Of a stretch of DNA of 64,000 bases, positions 8,084 to 15,740 are shown piece after piece. Source of the stretch: Lacrimispora xylanisolvens. GTDB lineage: Bacteria > Bacillota > Clostridia > Lachnospirales > Lachnospiraceae. The notes beneath the pieces are model-generated. The model did not search any database. It was not told the origin of the DNA and saw only the letters and a list, made by a program, of their open reading frames with translations. The translations under genes and the position numbers were made by a program. The stretch covers positions 62,001-126,000 of the forward strand of contig NZ_PTJA01000012.1 of the NCBI RefSeq assembly GCF_002934545.1, read 5' to 3'. Numbering within the stretch: the first letter of the stretch is position 1; each line of letters opens with the position of its first letter.

Positions 8084-8501
8084 GCTTGTCCACCCCTTTC
8101 GAAATTGCATAGGCGGCAATTCGCTGATCTTCTGATGCCACGTGATTAATCAGCCAGGCCATCAGCTTTCCTGCAAACTTCTGCATGAGCTGTTCATCGT
8201 ATCCGCTGTTTTTATATTCTTCTGTTACAGCAATCACGTAATTTACCATATCAGCATGAACCTTCTTATGCTCTTCTTCACCTGGATATCCGATTTCCTG
8301 CTGAAAGGCTTCTTCATCACGGAAGTGCTCAACTACATATGTATTCATAAAATCCAGGGTTTCATTTACTTTTTCCACCTTGTCTTCCCAGGAAGACGCC
8401 ATACGCAGTACCTGCATGAAAGATTCAACTCTTTTAAATAATTCCTTGTGCTGCTCATCAATTAACGGTACTCCAAGTTCATATTTTTCTTTCCAAAGCA
8501 T
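8076..8501 (-). CDS. Bacteriohemerythrin
   Basis: Di-iron oxygen-binding protein of 141 residues, standard length. All metal ligand motifs are present: H in DEQHKELF, H and E in EHFRDEEAF, two His in EEEHKKVHADM, and H and D in NHVASEDQRI. It should bind O2 reversibly in the cytoplasm, for storage, delivery or protection in an anaerobe. It lies 33 bp after the chorismate mutase-shikimate kinase gene and overlaps the downstream cheX-like gene, so the three may share a transcript. Confidence 0.95.
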   Translation of the reverse strand: MLWKEKYELGVPLIDEQHKELFKRVESFMQVLRMASSWEDKVEKVNETLDFMNTYVVEHFRDEEAFQQEIGYPGEEEHKKVHADMVNYVIAVTEEYKNSGYDEQLMQKFAGKLMAWLINHVASEDQRIAAYAISKGVDKHD

Positions 8502-8534
8502 CTAAATTCCTCCTTATCTCCCGTGAAATAATTC

Positions 8535-9323
8535 TTAAATTGCTGCTTCCAGTTTCATCAGTGACTGAATAAGTTCCTCACAGATATCTACTATATCTTT
8601 TCCGTCTGTTTCTATTATAATATCAGCCGCGCTCTGGTAGAGGCTGGCCCGTCTCTCCATCAGTCCCTTAATATACTCAACATTCATATTTCCATTTAAA
8701 ATGGGGCGCTCATCACTATCCTTCACTCGTTCCAGGATCGTCTCAGGACTGGCAGTTAAAAGTACGATTCTGCTGTTTTTCTTTAGATTCTTCACATTCT
8801 CTTCTCTGATTACCGCACCGCCGCCGCAGGAAATAATCGTCTGCTGACAGTCCTTTAAACTAATGATGGCGTTGCTCTCACAGTTACGAAAATACTCTTC
8901 TCCGTACTTTGCAAAAATATCCTTTATAGGCATCTTCTGATCTTCGACGATTTTTGTGTCTAAATCCACTTCGTTCATTGCCAGCATGTCTTTTAAATAT
9001 TTGGACACTGTACTTTTGCCTGCTCCCATAAAACCAATAAGAGCTATGTTATAATGAAACAGACTCTTACTCTGCACACTTTTACTTTCTTCCACAATCT
9101 GACGGAAAATTCCAAGGAGCTCCTCTTTATAACCATGTTCACCAATCGCCCGGATAAGAGTCTCCTGCTGAACCTCTTCCTGCTCCGGCTGAAAAATAGG
9201 AAGGCCGTATGCTTTCTTGTACTCTATGATCTCCTCGATGCAGGAAAGCCGATTCATTAAAAGTTCCAGAATCTGAAGGTCACATTGATTTAAATCGTTT
9301 CTAATTTCTTTCAGTTCTCTCAT
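8535..9323 (-). CDS. aroK: Chorismate mutase - shikimate kinase fusion
   Basis: Bifunctional aromatic biosynthesis protein of 262 residues. Residues 1-85 are an AroQ-type chorismate mutase helical domain (RNDLNQCDLQILELLMNR, then IEEIIEYKKAYGLPI). Residues 92-260 are shikimate kinase, with the P-loop GFMGAGKST at 97-105, the substrate Asp in EVDLDT, FRNCES and SCGGGAVIRE, and the lid Arg in DSDERPILNG. The kinase makes shikimate-3-phosphate and the mutase turns chorismate into prephenate. Fusing the two non-adjacent steps is a known clostridial arrangement. No other aro genes adjoin it. GGGAGAAGC supports the start. Confidence 0.93.
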   Translation of the reverse strand: MRELKEIRNDLNQCDLQILELLMNRLSCIEEIIEYKKAYGLPIFQPEQEEVQQETLIRAIGEHGYKEELLGIFRQIVEESKSVQSKSLFHYNIALIGFMGAGKSTVSKYLKDMLAMNEVDLDTKIVEDQKMPIKDIFAKYGEEYFRNCESNAIISLKDCQQTIISCGGGAVIREENVKNLKKNSRIVLLTASPETILERVKDSDERPILNGNMNVEYIKGLMERRASLYQSAADIIIETDGKDIVDICEELIQSLMKLEAAI

Positions 9324-9400
9324 TTTGCTTCTCCCTAAAATATCCGTTAGTATAATTTTTTACATTATACATACAGCTGTGGGTGATTGTAAAGTAATTC

Positions 9401-9739
9401 TTACGCCTTTTCTTTTATAAATTCAATATATTCATCTCCCCATTCTCCCAGTGCCACAAGTACTTTATCAAATTTATAGCCAATTTCACTTAAAAAGTAT
9501 TCTACCTTTGGCGGAATCTGGGAATACTCTTTTCTGACAATCAGTCCCTCCTCTTCCAGGGATTTCAACTGTCTGGAAAGGGTTGTATGGGTAATCTCCT
9601 CCGGCATCATTCGCTTCAGTTCATTAAAACGCACCGGTCCATCCTTTAATAAATAGAGAAGATATATGGACCATTTGCCGGAAAGGATCTTCTGAGAGGT
9701 AACGTAAGGACACAGTCCAAATAAATCTTTTTTATCCAT
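9401..9739 (-). CDS. HxlR-family winged-helix regulator
   Basis: Regulator of 112 residues with the HxlR pattern: SGKWSIYLLYLL, RFNELKRMMPEEITHTTLSRQLKSLEEEGL and IPPKVEYFLSEIG. Cys10 in GLCPYV is the usual N-terminal Cys of the family. The start at 9739 is set by AAGGAGGATACC. The longer ORF would start within the promoter palindrome. It is divergent from a small FMN split-barrel protein and probably controls both genes through the GATAC palindrome at 9754-9768. The effector is unknown. Reactive electrophiles or oxidants are common inducers in this family. Confidence 0.9.
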   Translation of the reverse strand: MDKKDLFGLCPYVTSQKILSGKWSIYLLYLLKDGPVRFNELKRMMPEEITHTTLSRQLKSLEEEGLIVRKEYSQIPPKVEYFLSEIGYKFDKVLVALGEWGDEYIEFIKEKA

Positions 9740-9753
9740 ATAGGTATCCTCCT

Positions 9754-9768
9754 TGATACTAGGTATCA
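9754..9768. promoter_or_regulatory. Palindromic operator candidate, HxlR / flavoprotein divergent region
   Basis: TGATAC-TAG-GTATCA is a perfect 6+3+6 palindrome 15 bp upstream of the HxlR gene. A further GGTATC half-site lies at 9742-9747. It is centred in the divergent control region and so could bind the HxlR dimer for autoregulation. Confidence 0.55.
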
Positions 9769-9857
9769 TAAAATATCGTAGTTTACAAAAATCTCATACT
9801 CGATATAATAATCTCGTAAACAAATTATATCATGGTCTCACGAAAGGAGCAAGAGCG

Positions 9858-10253
9858 ATGAACGAAATCCTCAATTACTTAAAAGAATGCGGAACATTTT
9901 ACCTGGCAACCACAGAGGGAGATCAGCCCCGTGTCCGTCCCTTTGGTGCTGTATGCGAATTCGAAGGCAGACTTTACATCACAACTAACAATCAGAAAAA
10001 AGTTTTTAATCAGATGCAGAAAAATCCTAAAATTGAAATTTCCGCTATGAATAAGGGAACATGGATCAGACTGGAAGCTGAAGCAGTGTGGGACGACCGC
10101 AGAGAAGCAAGAGCTGCCATGATGGAGGACAATGAGGCTTCTCTCAGCCGCTTGTATTCCGTAGACGATGGAATCTTTGCAGTTTTATATCTGAAGAATG
10201 CAACTGCTACCATTTTTTCATTCACCTCCGAGCCGAAAGTTGTAACGTTCTAA
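9858..10253 (+). CDS. Pyridoxamine 5'-phosphate oxidase-family (FMN split-barrel) protein
   Basis: Small flavin-binding protein of 131 residues. It shows the split-barrel pattern CGTFYLATTEGDQPRVRPFG near the N-terminus, followed by LYITTNNQKKVFNQM and KNPKIEISAMN. These proteins bind FMN or F420-like cofactors and often act as small reductases. The substrate cannot be predicted. The start at 9858 is set by AAAGGAG, since the longer ORF would begin inside the operator palindrome. It is divergent from an HxlR regulator, which suggests an electrophile- or redox-responsive reductase. Confidence 0.88.
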   Translation: MNEILNYLKECGTFYLATTEGDQPRVRPFGAVCEFEGRLYITTNNQKKVFNQMQKNPKIEISAMNKGTWIRLEAEAVWDDRREARAAMMEDNEASLSRLYSVDDGIFAVLYLKNATATIFSFTSEPKVVTF

Positions 10254-10262
10254 CTCATAACG

Positions 10263-10292
10263 GAAAACGGCAGCTGTTAAACTGCCGTTTTC
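10263..10292. terminator. Bidirectional terminator between split-barrel and chemoreceptor genes
   Basis: A perfect 11-bp inverted repeat (GAAAACGGCAG / CTGCCGTTTTC) with an 8-base loop lies between convergent genes. The A4 and T4 ends of the stem give a short U-run in both directions. Confidence 0.8.
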
Positions 10293-10309
10293 ATAAAAAA
10301 ATAATTCTG

Positions 10310-11980
10310 TTACTGTAACCGGAATTTCTCCACTTCCTGGGTAAGTAAGTGCGCCTGTGCCGCCAGTTCTTCGCTGGAAGAAGAACTTTCCTCCGCAGTT
10401 GCTGCATTGGTCTGAATGACAGCGGATACCTGGGACAGTCCCTGGTTAATCTCATCAATCATCAGTGCCTGTTTGGCGGAAGCCTGCTCAATTTCTCCAA
10501 CAGACCGTCCTACAAGCTCCGATTTTTCTCCCACTCCAAGGAGCAGTCTGGCTGTTTCTTCTGCCAGCTTTTCTCCTTCAGATACAATTCTCACAGAATC
10601 GTGAATTAAATCTGCAGTCTGTTTTGCAGCCTCTGCTGATTTGCCTGCAAGGTTTCTCACTTCATCAGCTACAACGGCAAAGCCCTTTCCTGCCTCTCCT
10701 GCCCGGGCTGATTCCACTGCCGCATTTAACGCAAGTATGTTGGTCTGGAATGCAATATCTTCAATGACTTTCGTGATACTGGATATCTTTTCCGAAGAAG
10801 TTCCAATATCTTTCATTGCAGAGTTTAACTTCTGCATATATATATTGCCTTCTTTGAGACCTTCTCCGGTATTTGCAATATAAATCGTAGCTTTCTTTAC
10901 ATTTTCTGCATTTTGTTCTGCTTCCTTTGCTATGCTGTTTACCGATGCGCTTAATTCTTCCACAGTAGCGGCCTGTTCTGTAGTTCCCGATGCAAGTGCC
11001 TGGGCTGCGGATGCCACCTGGGCAGAACCTTCATTTACCTGGTCTGCAGCCACACTGATGGAGAGCAGCGTCCGGCTTAAATCCTTTCTTATTTTCTGTA
11101 GTGCAAGGCCAAGAACATCTTTATCAGAGCGTAGAGGAACTTCTATGGTGAAATCACCATTGCTGATGTCTTCTGCTGCATTTACCTGTTTCTTAATACT
11201 GCCTGTCATCTGGGTAAATGCATCTGCAAGCTGCCCGGTCTCATCTTTTGAATCGATATTTCCCAGATCAACATCAATATGACCTAATGCAATACGACCC
11301 GCAGCTTCCACAACCTGGGTGATGGGACGGCTGATCATTCTGGAGATTCTGTTTCCTAAAAACATTCCGAAACCTGCACCAAATATAACCGTAAAAATCA
11401 AAACCACAATAAGTACATCAGCAGTTAAACGATTGTCATTGTTTGTTTTATGTGCTTCTGCCATGCGGTTATCAATGAGTAAATCAAAATTATCAAACAT
11501 TTTCTGGATATTGTCGGTTTCCTTTAAAAGTTCGGCATATGCTTCCTTACTTTTTCCATTTCTTGCTTCTACGAGGCAATTCTGGATAGCCGGCTCAAAA
11601 GAATTATTAAAAAGATCTACTGATTCATCAAGAAGTGCAAAAGATGCCGAATTAGTAAGTGTCTTCCGGTACTCTTTTATATTTGTTAGAAATTTTTCCT
11701 TATCGCTATTAAATTGCTGTTCCAGCTTGTCCAATTCCCCATTGTCACCTGCTACAACAACCATGGTTCTTGAATCAATTCGAAACTGATACAGTCCTTC
11801 AACGGCTTCCATCAGATTCTCAATTGGTGCCGTCTGCTTTTCATACAAATATGTATCCATTGCGCTGATTCTGAAAAGTCCGGCAACTCCAGCCCCTCCC
11901 ACAACAAGCATAATCAGAGTCAGACATAAAAAACCGGTCCGCAGTTTTCGGGAAATGCTGTAATCCTTAAAATTCTTCAT
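10310..11980 (-). CDS. Methyl-accepting chemotaxis protein
   Basis: Transmembrane chemoreceptor of 556 residues. TM1 lies at about 13-34, a four-helix-bundle sensor (4HB_MCP type) spans about 35-185, TM2 about 188-210 and HAMP about 211-265. The cytoplasmic signalling domain has the invariant hairpin [20 protein letters not shown] followed by [15 protein letters not shown]. Glu- and Gln-rich helices on both sides should be methylated. GGGAGG precedes the ATG. The gene is alone, and about 500 bp of non-coding, structured DNA separates it from the upstream gene. The ligand is unknown. Confidence 0.95.
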   Translation of the reverse strand: MKNFKDYSISRKLRTGFLCLTLIMLVVGGAGVAGLFRISAMDTYLYEKQTAPIENLMEAVEGLYQFRIDSRTMVVVAGDNGELDKLEQQFNSDKEKFLTNIKEYRKTLTNSASFALLDESVDLFNNSFEPAIQNCLVEARNGKSKEAYAELLKETDNIQKMFDNFDLLIDNRMAEAHKTNNDNRLTADVLIVVLIFTVIFGAGFGMFLGNRISRMISRPITQVVEAAGRIALGHIDVDLGNIDSKDETGQLADAFTQMTGSIKKQVNAAEDISNGDFTIEVPLRSDKDVLGLALQKIRKDLSRTLLSISVAADQVNEGSAQVASAAQALASGTTEQAATVEELSASVNSIAKEAEQNAENVKKATIYIANTGEGLKEGNIYMQKLNSAMKDIGTSSEKISSITKVIEDIAFQTNILALNAAVESARAGEAGKGFAVVADEVRNLAGKSAEAAKQTADLIHDSVRIVSEGEKLAEETARLLLGVGEKSELVGRSVGEIEQASAKQALMIDEINQGLSQVSAVIQTNAATAEESSSSSEELAAQAHLLTQEVEKFRLQ

Positions 11981-12260
11981 TTAATTTCCTCCCTGTTTTA
12001 TCTTTTGCAGCTAGTACCAGACTACTGATCGCAGTATATTTGGTACTGCGGTTTTCGGCGAACAATACAGGCTATACTTGCAATTAAAAGCTTAATGACG
12101 GAGATATAGACGGCGTTCTGACCAGATAATCATCTGTTTCCCATACCTGCCAGAAGCTAATTTAGACACATAGGAGCCAGTTATCTACATTTTATATGAC
12201 GTAATTTATGACGGCGTTCTTATGTTTATAAGCTTATTTACAAAATCATTATTTTGTCAA
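11981..12260 (-). other. Long leader / control region of the chemoreceptor gene, no ORF
   Basis: No convincing gene lies in the 500 bp between 11981 and 12481. On the minus strand TTGACA (forward 12255-12260) could be a -35 element, although no matching -10 is clear. If it is used, the chemoreceptor mRNA would carry a leader of roughly 240 nt. That leader holds two copies of AGAACGCCGTC (forward 12109-12119 and 12210-12220), a CAGAT-GATT-ATCTG hairpin, and two overlapping hairpins next to the ribosome site. I could not match it to a known riboswitch class. Confidence 0.4.
12030..12050. repeat. Dyad element, left copy (CGCAGTA-N7-TACTGCG)
   Basis: A 21-bp element with perfect 7-bp arms. A 22-bp stretch (12032-12053) recurs exactly, in inverted orientation, at 12370-12391. 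It could be a protein operator, or an RNA hairpin just before the chemoreceptor ribosome site. A weaker relative, AGTA-N6-TACT, lies at 12013-12026. Confidence 0.7.
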
Positions 12261-12310
12261 TTATTTTACTTTATATTTTTAAATAATTAATTTATATAAT
12301 TACTTCCTAT

Positions 12311-12348
12311 TTGACAAACAATATATATTAGTTGTATAATATATATTG
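12311..12348. promoter_or_regulatory. Plus-strand promoter overlapping a 12-bp palindrome
   Basis: TTGACA (12311-12316), 18 bp, TATAAT (12335-12340) is a near-consensus promoter pointing right. Its spacer and -10 are covered by a perfect 12-bp inverted repeat with a 6-base loop (CAATATATATTA / TAATATATATTG, 12319-12330 and 12337-12348). There is no protein gene on the plus strand downstream. A transcript would end at the terminator at 12417-12470. Confidence 0.55.
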
Positions 12349-12372
12349 TCGAAAAATACATATTTTTGTAAC

Positions 12373-12393
12373 CGCAGTACCAAATATACTGTG
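12373..12393. repeat. Dyad element, right copy (CGCAGTA-N7-TACTGTG)
   Basis: Inverted copy of the element at 12030-12050, with the same loop (CCAAATA). The single change turns a G-C pair into a G-U pair, so the stem is kept if it acts as RNA. It lies about 25 nt after the expected start of the plus-strand transcript from the promoter at 12311-12340. Confidence 0.7.
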
Positions 12394-12416
12394 GCATTTT
12401 CTCCTATTTATTTGAT

Positions 12417-12470
12417 AAAAGAGCACAAGTTTCCCGCAGTTTTCAAACGAAATGCGGCTTGTACTCTTTT
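12417..12470. terminator. Terminator after DUF438 gene (bidirectional)
   Basis: An imperfect long stem: AAAAGAGCACAAG at 12417-12429 pairs with CTTGTACTCTTTT at 12458-12470, with an inner CCGCA/TGCGG pairing. Both exits are T-rich, so it can serve the minus-strand DUF438 gene and any plus-strand transcript from 12347. Confidence 0.8.
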
Positions 12471-12481
12471 ATTTGTTGCAT

Positions 12482-13693
12482 TTATTCAGACATTAATCTT
12501 TTTTCTCCAGTAATTTTCTGAATTTGATCAATGTCCTGAGTGACTTCCAATACTCCAAGATATTCACCATCTATACTGCGAACGGCATAATAACGAATCA
12601 GGATATATTTTTCTCCCATTCTGATCCAGAAATCCTCCTGATCCTTCACCCCATTTTTAAAATCTTCTACGATTTTTTCAACAATATGGACACTTGCAGG
12701 CGGGTGGCAGTTGGATACATTTCTTCCGATAATTGTTCTGGTTCTTGGAAATGCCCGGTCCTTTCCTTCCGAAAAATACTTCACTTTATCCTCTTTATCA
12801 ACGAACGTGATATCAAAAGGAAGTGTGTTAAGCAAGGCAGTCAGTTCTTCGGTGTTCACTTCCCCGGAAGGCAGCTTTACGATTCCATCTTCCGCAGAGA
12901 CAGAAACTTTTTCTTCTTTATTAATTTCTCCTGGCTCCCACTTAGGCACATGTTCAATTATATAGCCGATTTCTCCGCTTCCATCTGCAATGGTTTTCCA
13001 CTCTTCCTGTGTAAGGTTCTCCATTAGCATGGGGATCATGATATTTTCTTCTTTGAATATCATCTCTTCAATCTTATCGGCCATATCCTGTGCTTTTTGT
13101 ATCAGGGTTTCTTTTTTTATGGGATCATTGTTAAGAAGGGAGGAAACTTCTTTCACCTGAGCTCTGATCTCGTCATCCACTCCCCACATGACTTTGGGAG
13201 GTGCTGTAATTCCATATTTCTCCATATAAGGGAAGTAAAGATTCTCTTTCTTTTTGTAGTGGACGTCCAAATCCTTTAGCTGTTCCACACCTGCCTTTAA
13301 CTGATCTATTGCGCCTGATCCCTCCAGTGCTGTCAGGGACAGATATGGCTGGACTTCCTTTTCCAGTATGTGAGAGATTTTCTTATTTTCCCGGACCAGT
13401 ACCTGGAGGGGGTGGCCGGGAATCAGTGCCGGCTCTTCCGGCTGATGAATTTCCTCTATCGACCCCTTAAATACAGCTGCATGAACATCGCACAATTTTT
13501 GCACCTCTTCCACGGGAAGCCCCTCCGCAATTAAAGCGCCCTCCGCTTCTGAAATCTCTGTGGCAGATACTCCATGAAATACATGTTCAAACTGGGATTT
13601 TACCTGATCTACAGTCTTTCCCTCATGAAGCTGCCGGATAATATCTTTGATTGTCTTCTGTCTCATCTGGCGGTTATTGATGTATTCACTCAT
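12482..13693 (-). CDS. DUF438 - hemerythrin-like - PAS sensor protein
   Basis: Cytoplasmic protein of 403 residues. Residues 1-80 are a DUF438 domain (QMRQKTIKDIIRQLHEGKT). Residues of about 90-260 are a hemerythrin-like four-helix region with HPLQVLVRENKKI, HYKKKENLYFPYMEKYG and EEMIFKEENIMIPM. Residues of about 280-395 are a PAS domain (LLNTLPFDITFVDKEDKVKY, then GRNVSNCHPP). Such proteins are thought to sense oxygen, NO or redox state, but they carry no output domain and the partner is unknown. AAGGAGAACTGC fixes the start at 13693. It lies between a ferredoxin gene and the chemoreceptor region. Confidence 0.9.
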   Translation of the reverse strand: MSEYINNRQMRQKTIKDIIRQLHEGKTVDQVKSQFEHVFHGVSATEISEAEGALIAEGLPVEEVQKLCDVHAAVFKGSIEEIHQPEEPALIPGHPLQVLVRENKKISHILEKEVQPYLSLTALEGSGAIDQLKAGVEQLKDLDVHYKKKENLYFPYMEKYGITAPPKVMWGVDDEIRAQVKEVSSLLNNDPIKKETLIQKAQDMADKIEEMIFKEENIMIPMLMENLTQEEWKTIADGSGEIGYIIEHVPKWEPGEINKEEKVSVSAEDGIVKLPSGEVNTEELTALLNTLPFDITFVDKEDKVKYFSEGKDRAFPRTRTIIGRNVSNCHPPASVHIVEKIVEDFKNGVKDQEDFWIRMGEKYILIRYYAVRSIDGEYLGVLEVTQDIDQIQKITGEKRLMSE

Positions 13694-13726
13694 TGCAGTT
13701 CTCCTTTTCCATTTATAATATAGTAA

Positions 13727-13772
13727 TAAAAACACCTCAGTCTGATTCTTTGCTTCGTTTCAGAAAGAGGTG
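13727..13772 (-). terminator. Terminator after ferredoxin gene
   Basis: On the minus strand CACCTC (forward 13767-13772) and GAGGTG (13733-13738) pair, with an inner TCTGA/TCAGA stem, followed by TTTTTATT. Confidence 0.8.
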
Positions 13773-13782
13773 CCTTCAGTGA

Positions 13783-13974
13783 TTATTCTTCTACTTTAAT
13801 TACAGAGACCGGACAGCCTTCCTGTGCCTCAACCGCCGATGATTCTGATGACTCTGGGACGGTGTCAACGTACACCTCTGCCGGACCATCATCACCCATA
13901 CGAAATACCTCCGGACATACGGAAGCGCAGAGCCCGCATTCGATGCAGCCCTCTCTATCTACTTCTGCTACCAT
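13783..13974 (-). CDS. Ferredoxin, single [4Fe-4S]-type
   Basis: Small acidic electron carrier of 63 residues. The cluster motif GCIECGLCASVCPEVF and a distant EGCPVSVI supply Cys ligands, as in monocluster ferredoxins (three in CxxCxxC plus the remote Cys). The extra Cys before Pro may form a disulfide or be structural. The centre is Asp/Glu/Ser-rich. GAAAGGAG precedes the ATG. It is a single-gene unit with its own terminator, and its redox partners are not evident nearby. Confidence 0.93.
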   Translation of the reverse strand: MVAEVDREGCIECGLCASVCPEVFRMGDDGPAEVYVDTVPESSESSAVEAQEGCPVSVIKVEE

Positions 13975-14071
13975 TTTCTAACTCCTTTCTGTTCTGTCCC
14001 GGGGACAGCTTTCATTCTTTGACCCTGAATGCACTTTTATTGTTGGTAATTTTTATAAAAAATATTCAAAT

Positions 14072-14130
14072 AAAAAGAAGATCCAAAGCCTGCCCCTTAC
14101 TTATGGGACTGACTTAAGGATCTCCTTTTT
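14072..14130. terminator. Bidirectional terminator after gldA
   Basis: AAAAAGAAGATCC (14072-14084) and GGATCTCCTTTTT (14118-14130) form an imperfect 13-bp stem flanked by A and T runs, between gldA and the ferredoxin gene. Confidence 0.75.
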
Positions 14131-14144
14131 AATTCATCTGTTGT

Positions 14145-15242
14145 TTACTTTCTTTTCGCCAGATATTCCTGACCAAGTACATCGGCAGCAATGAGAGCAT
14201 CATAAAGCTGCCCGGGAGTCACATCTCCGATCATATTATGAATGCTTTCACCTTCGGCACATGCATTTTTAGCAGCGATGTGAACTCTCTCTTTATCTGT
14301 TACACCAATTTCTTTTAAGGTCACCGGAAGACCTACGCTGACGCAGAATTCCAGCACCTGATTAAATTCTGCTTTCGGGGCATCTTCCAGCACCAGCTGA
14401 GCCAGAGTTCCGAACGCTACCACACTGCCGTGCATCGTGGCTTCACATTCCTCCAGCGCTGTAAATCCATTGTATACGGAATGAGATACTGCCAGACCGC
14501 CATTATCTGCGCCTACACCGCTTAAATAAGTATTGGCTTCAATAATTGCTTCCAGAGCAGGGGTTACAATCTGATTTTCACACGCCTTCAGTGCCTTATA
14601 TCCATCTTCTAAAAGAGTCTCGTAACAAAGTCTGCAAAGAGCCATGGCGGATTTTGTAATTCCCCCATTTTCCAGGCTGGGGGCTTTCGCCTTCTCACAG
14701 GCTCTCGCTTCAAAATAAGTTCCCAGTGCATCCCCCATTCCTGCAACCAGGAATTTAACAGGTGCATGCGCAATAATATCAGAATCTACAATTACTGCAT
14801 CAGGATTTTTGGGATAAAATATGTAATGGGAAAAGCTTCCGTCATTGTTATAGATTACGGATAAGCCGGTACATGGTGCGTCTGTTGCCACCACGGTAGG
14901 TATGATTACCACCGGCAGTTTCTCATAATGAGCCGTTGCTTTTGCGGTATCAATGGCAGAACCGCCTCCAACTGCAACCACACAGTTAATCTGATTTTCT
15001 CTGACTATTTTCTGCATCCGCTCTACTTCGCCTATGGAACTGATTCCGCCGAATATCTCAAATTTCAACTCAGCTTCTTTTCCCTCAAAGCTTTCTTCAA
15101 TCTTTTCATGGCAGTTTCTATATCCGCTGTTGCTGCAGATAAACAGAAATGATGTTCCAAGGTCCTTTGTTTCTTCATAAACCGCTGACAAAGCCCCCTG
15201 TCCCTGTACGTATTTTAAAGGTGATCTCATTAATTTCAGCAT
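14145..15242 (-). CDS. gldA: Glycerol dehydrogenase (group III Fe/Zn alcohol dehydrogenase fold)
   Basis: NAD-dependent enzyme of 365 residues that interconverts glycerol and dihydroxyacetone. The nucleotide loop GGGSAIDTAK is at about 93-102. The metal ligands are Asp in AGMGDALGTYFEA, His in AVSHSVYNG and His in ATMHGSVVAFG. IPTVVATDAPCTGLSVIY is characteristic of GldA-type proteins. Length and domains are normal. It is a single-gene unit with a strong promoter at 15293-15321 and a terminator. The upstream hypA operon runs the same way, about 135 bp before it. Confidence 0.93.
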   Translation of the reverse strand: MLKLMRSPLKYVQGQGALSAVYEETKDLGTSFLFICSNSGYRNCHEKIEESFEGKEAELKFEIFGGISSIGEVERMQKIVRENQINCVVAVGGGSAIDTAKATAHYEKLPVVIIPTVVATDAPCTGLSVIYNNDGSFSHYIFYPKNPDAVIVDSDIIAHAPVKFLVAGMGDALGTYFEARACEKAKAPSLENGGITKSAMALCRLCYETLLEDGYKALKACENQIVTPALEAIIEANTYLSGVGADNGGLAVSHSVYNGFTALEECEATMHGSVVAFGTLAQLVLEDAPKAEFNQVLEFCVSVGLPVTLKEIGVTDKERVHIAAKNACAEGESIHNMIGDVTPGQLYDALIAADVLGQEYLAKRK

Positions 15243-15292
15243 AGTAGTCTCCTCTCATCAATCAGTAAAAATTTATCGTTTATGCTACGTCA

Positions 15293-15321
15293 AATATACA
15301 CCTGTCACAACAAAATGTCAA
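15293..15321 (-). promoter_or_regulatory. Promoter of gldA
   Basis: On the minus strand, TTGACA (forward 15316-15321), exactly 17 bp, then TATATT (15293-15298), about 50 bp before the gldA start codon. Confidence 0.8.
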
Positions 15322-15376
15322 TATTTTAACGAGGTATAAATTCCAATACAATCTTACTGATATGAACCATATGGAG

Positions 15377-15718
15377 TTAAAATGCCACAATCTCCTTTAT
15401 CAGAAATTCCCTTCCTTCTAACAGTTCCCAGGAAAAGCTCTGGCAGAACGGACACTTGTAATAATCTTCTGTAACATGGAACATTTTATTGCAGGTACTG
15501 CATCGTCCACTGGCAGGGAGAATTTCAATAGTAAGACGGGTGTTTTCCAGTATCGTCCCATTAACAGCGGCAGGATAACACTGTTCTACATAATAGGGAA
15601 TCACAGAAGCCATCTCGCCAATTTGCAGCACAAGGCTTTCAACCTGTGTCAGATTCTGCTCCCTGACTACATTTTCCACAATCCGGACCACTTCCGTCAT
15701 GACTCCCAGTTCATGCAT
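15377..15718 (-). CDS. hypA: HypA/HybF nickel metallochaperone
   Basis: Protein of 113 residues for nickel insertion into [NiFe]-hydrogenase (or urease). It starts with MHEL, whose N-terminal His2 binds nickel, and has a zinc site of two CxxC pairs (GRCSTCNK and YYKCPFCQS). Length is normal. It lies 22 bp after a membrane protein gene and is the last gene of that operon. No hydrogenase or other hyp gene is nearby, so it is either an isolated maturation gene or serves a distant enzyme. GGGAGGATTGGT supports the start. Confidence 0.93.
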   Translation of the reverse strand: MHELGVMTEVVRIVENVVREQNLTQVESLVLQIGEMASVIPYYVEQCYPAAVNGTILENTRLTIEILPASGRCSTCNKMFHVTEDYYKCPFCQSFSWELLEGREFLIKEIVAF

Positions 15719-15740
15719 ACCAATCCTCCCGCTCTATTTG

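Noticed and set aside
8142-8441. 99-residue plus-strand ORF opposite the bacteriohemerythrin gene
   Set aside because: It is a shadow of a clearly recognised gene on the minus strand, with no ribosome site or family features.
11981-12260. c-di-GMP-I riboswitch before the chemoreceptor
   Set aside because: Chemoreceptor genes in clostridia can carry one, but the core sequences of that class were not found on the minus strand.
12032-12391. 360-bp segment with 22-bp inverted ends as a possible MITE
   Set aside because: No target-site duplication is visible at the outer ends, and each arm is itself a hairpin, so an operator or RNA element explains it better. A genome-wide search could still revive the idea.
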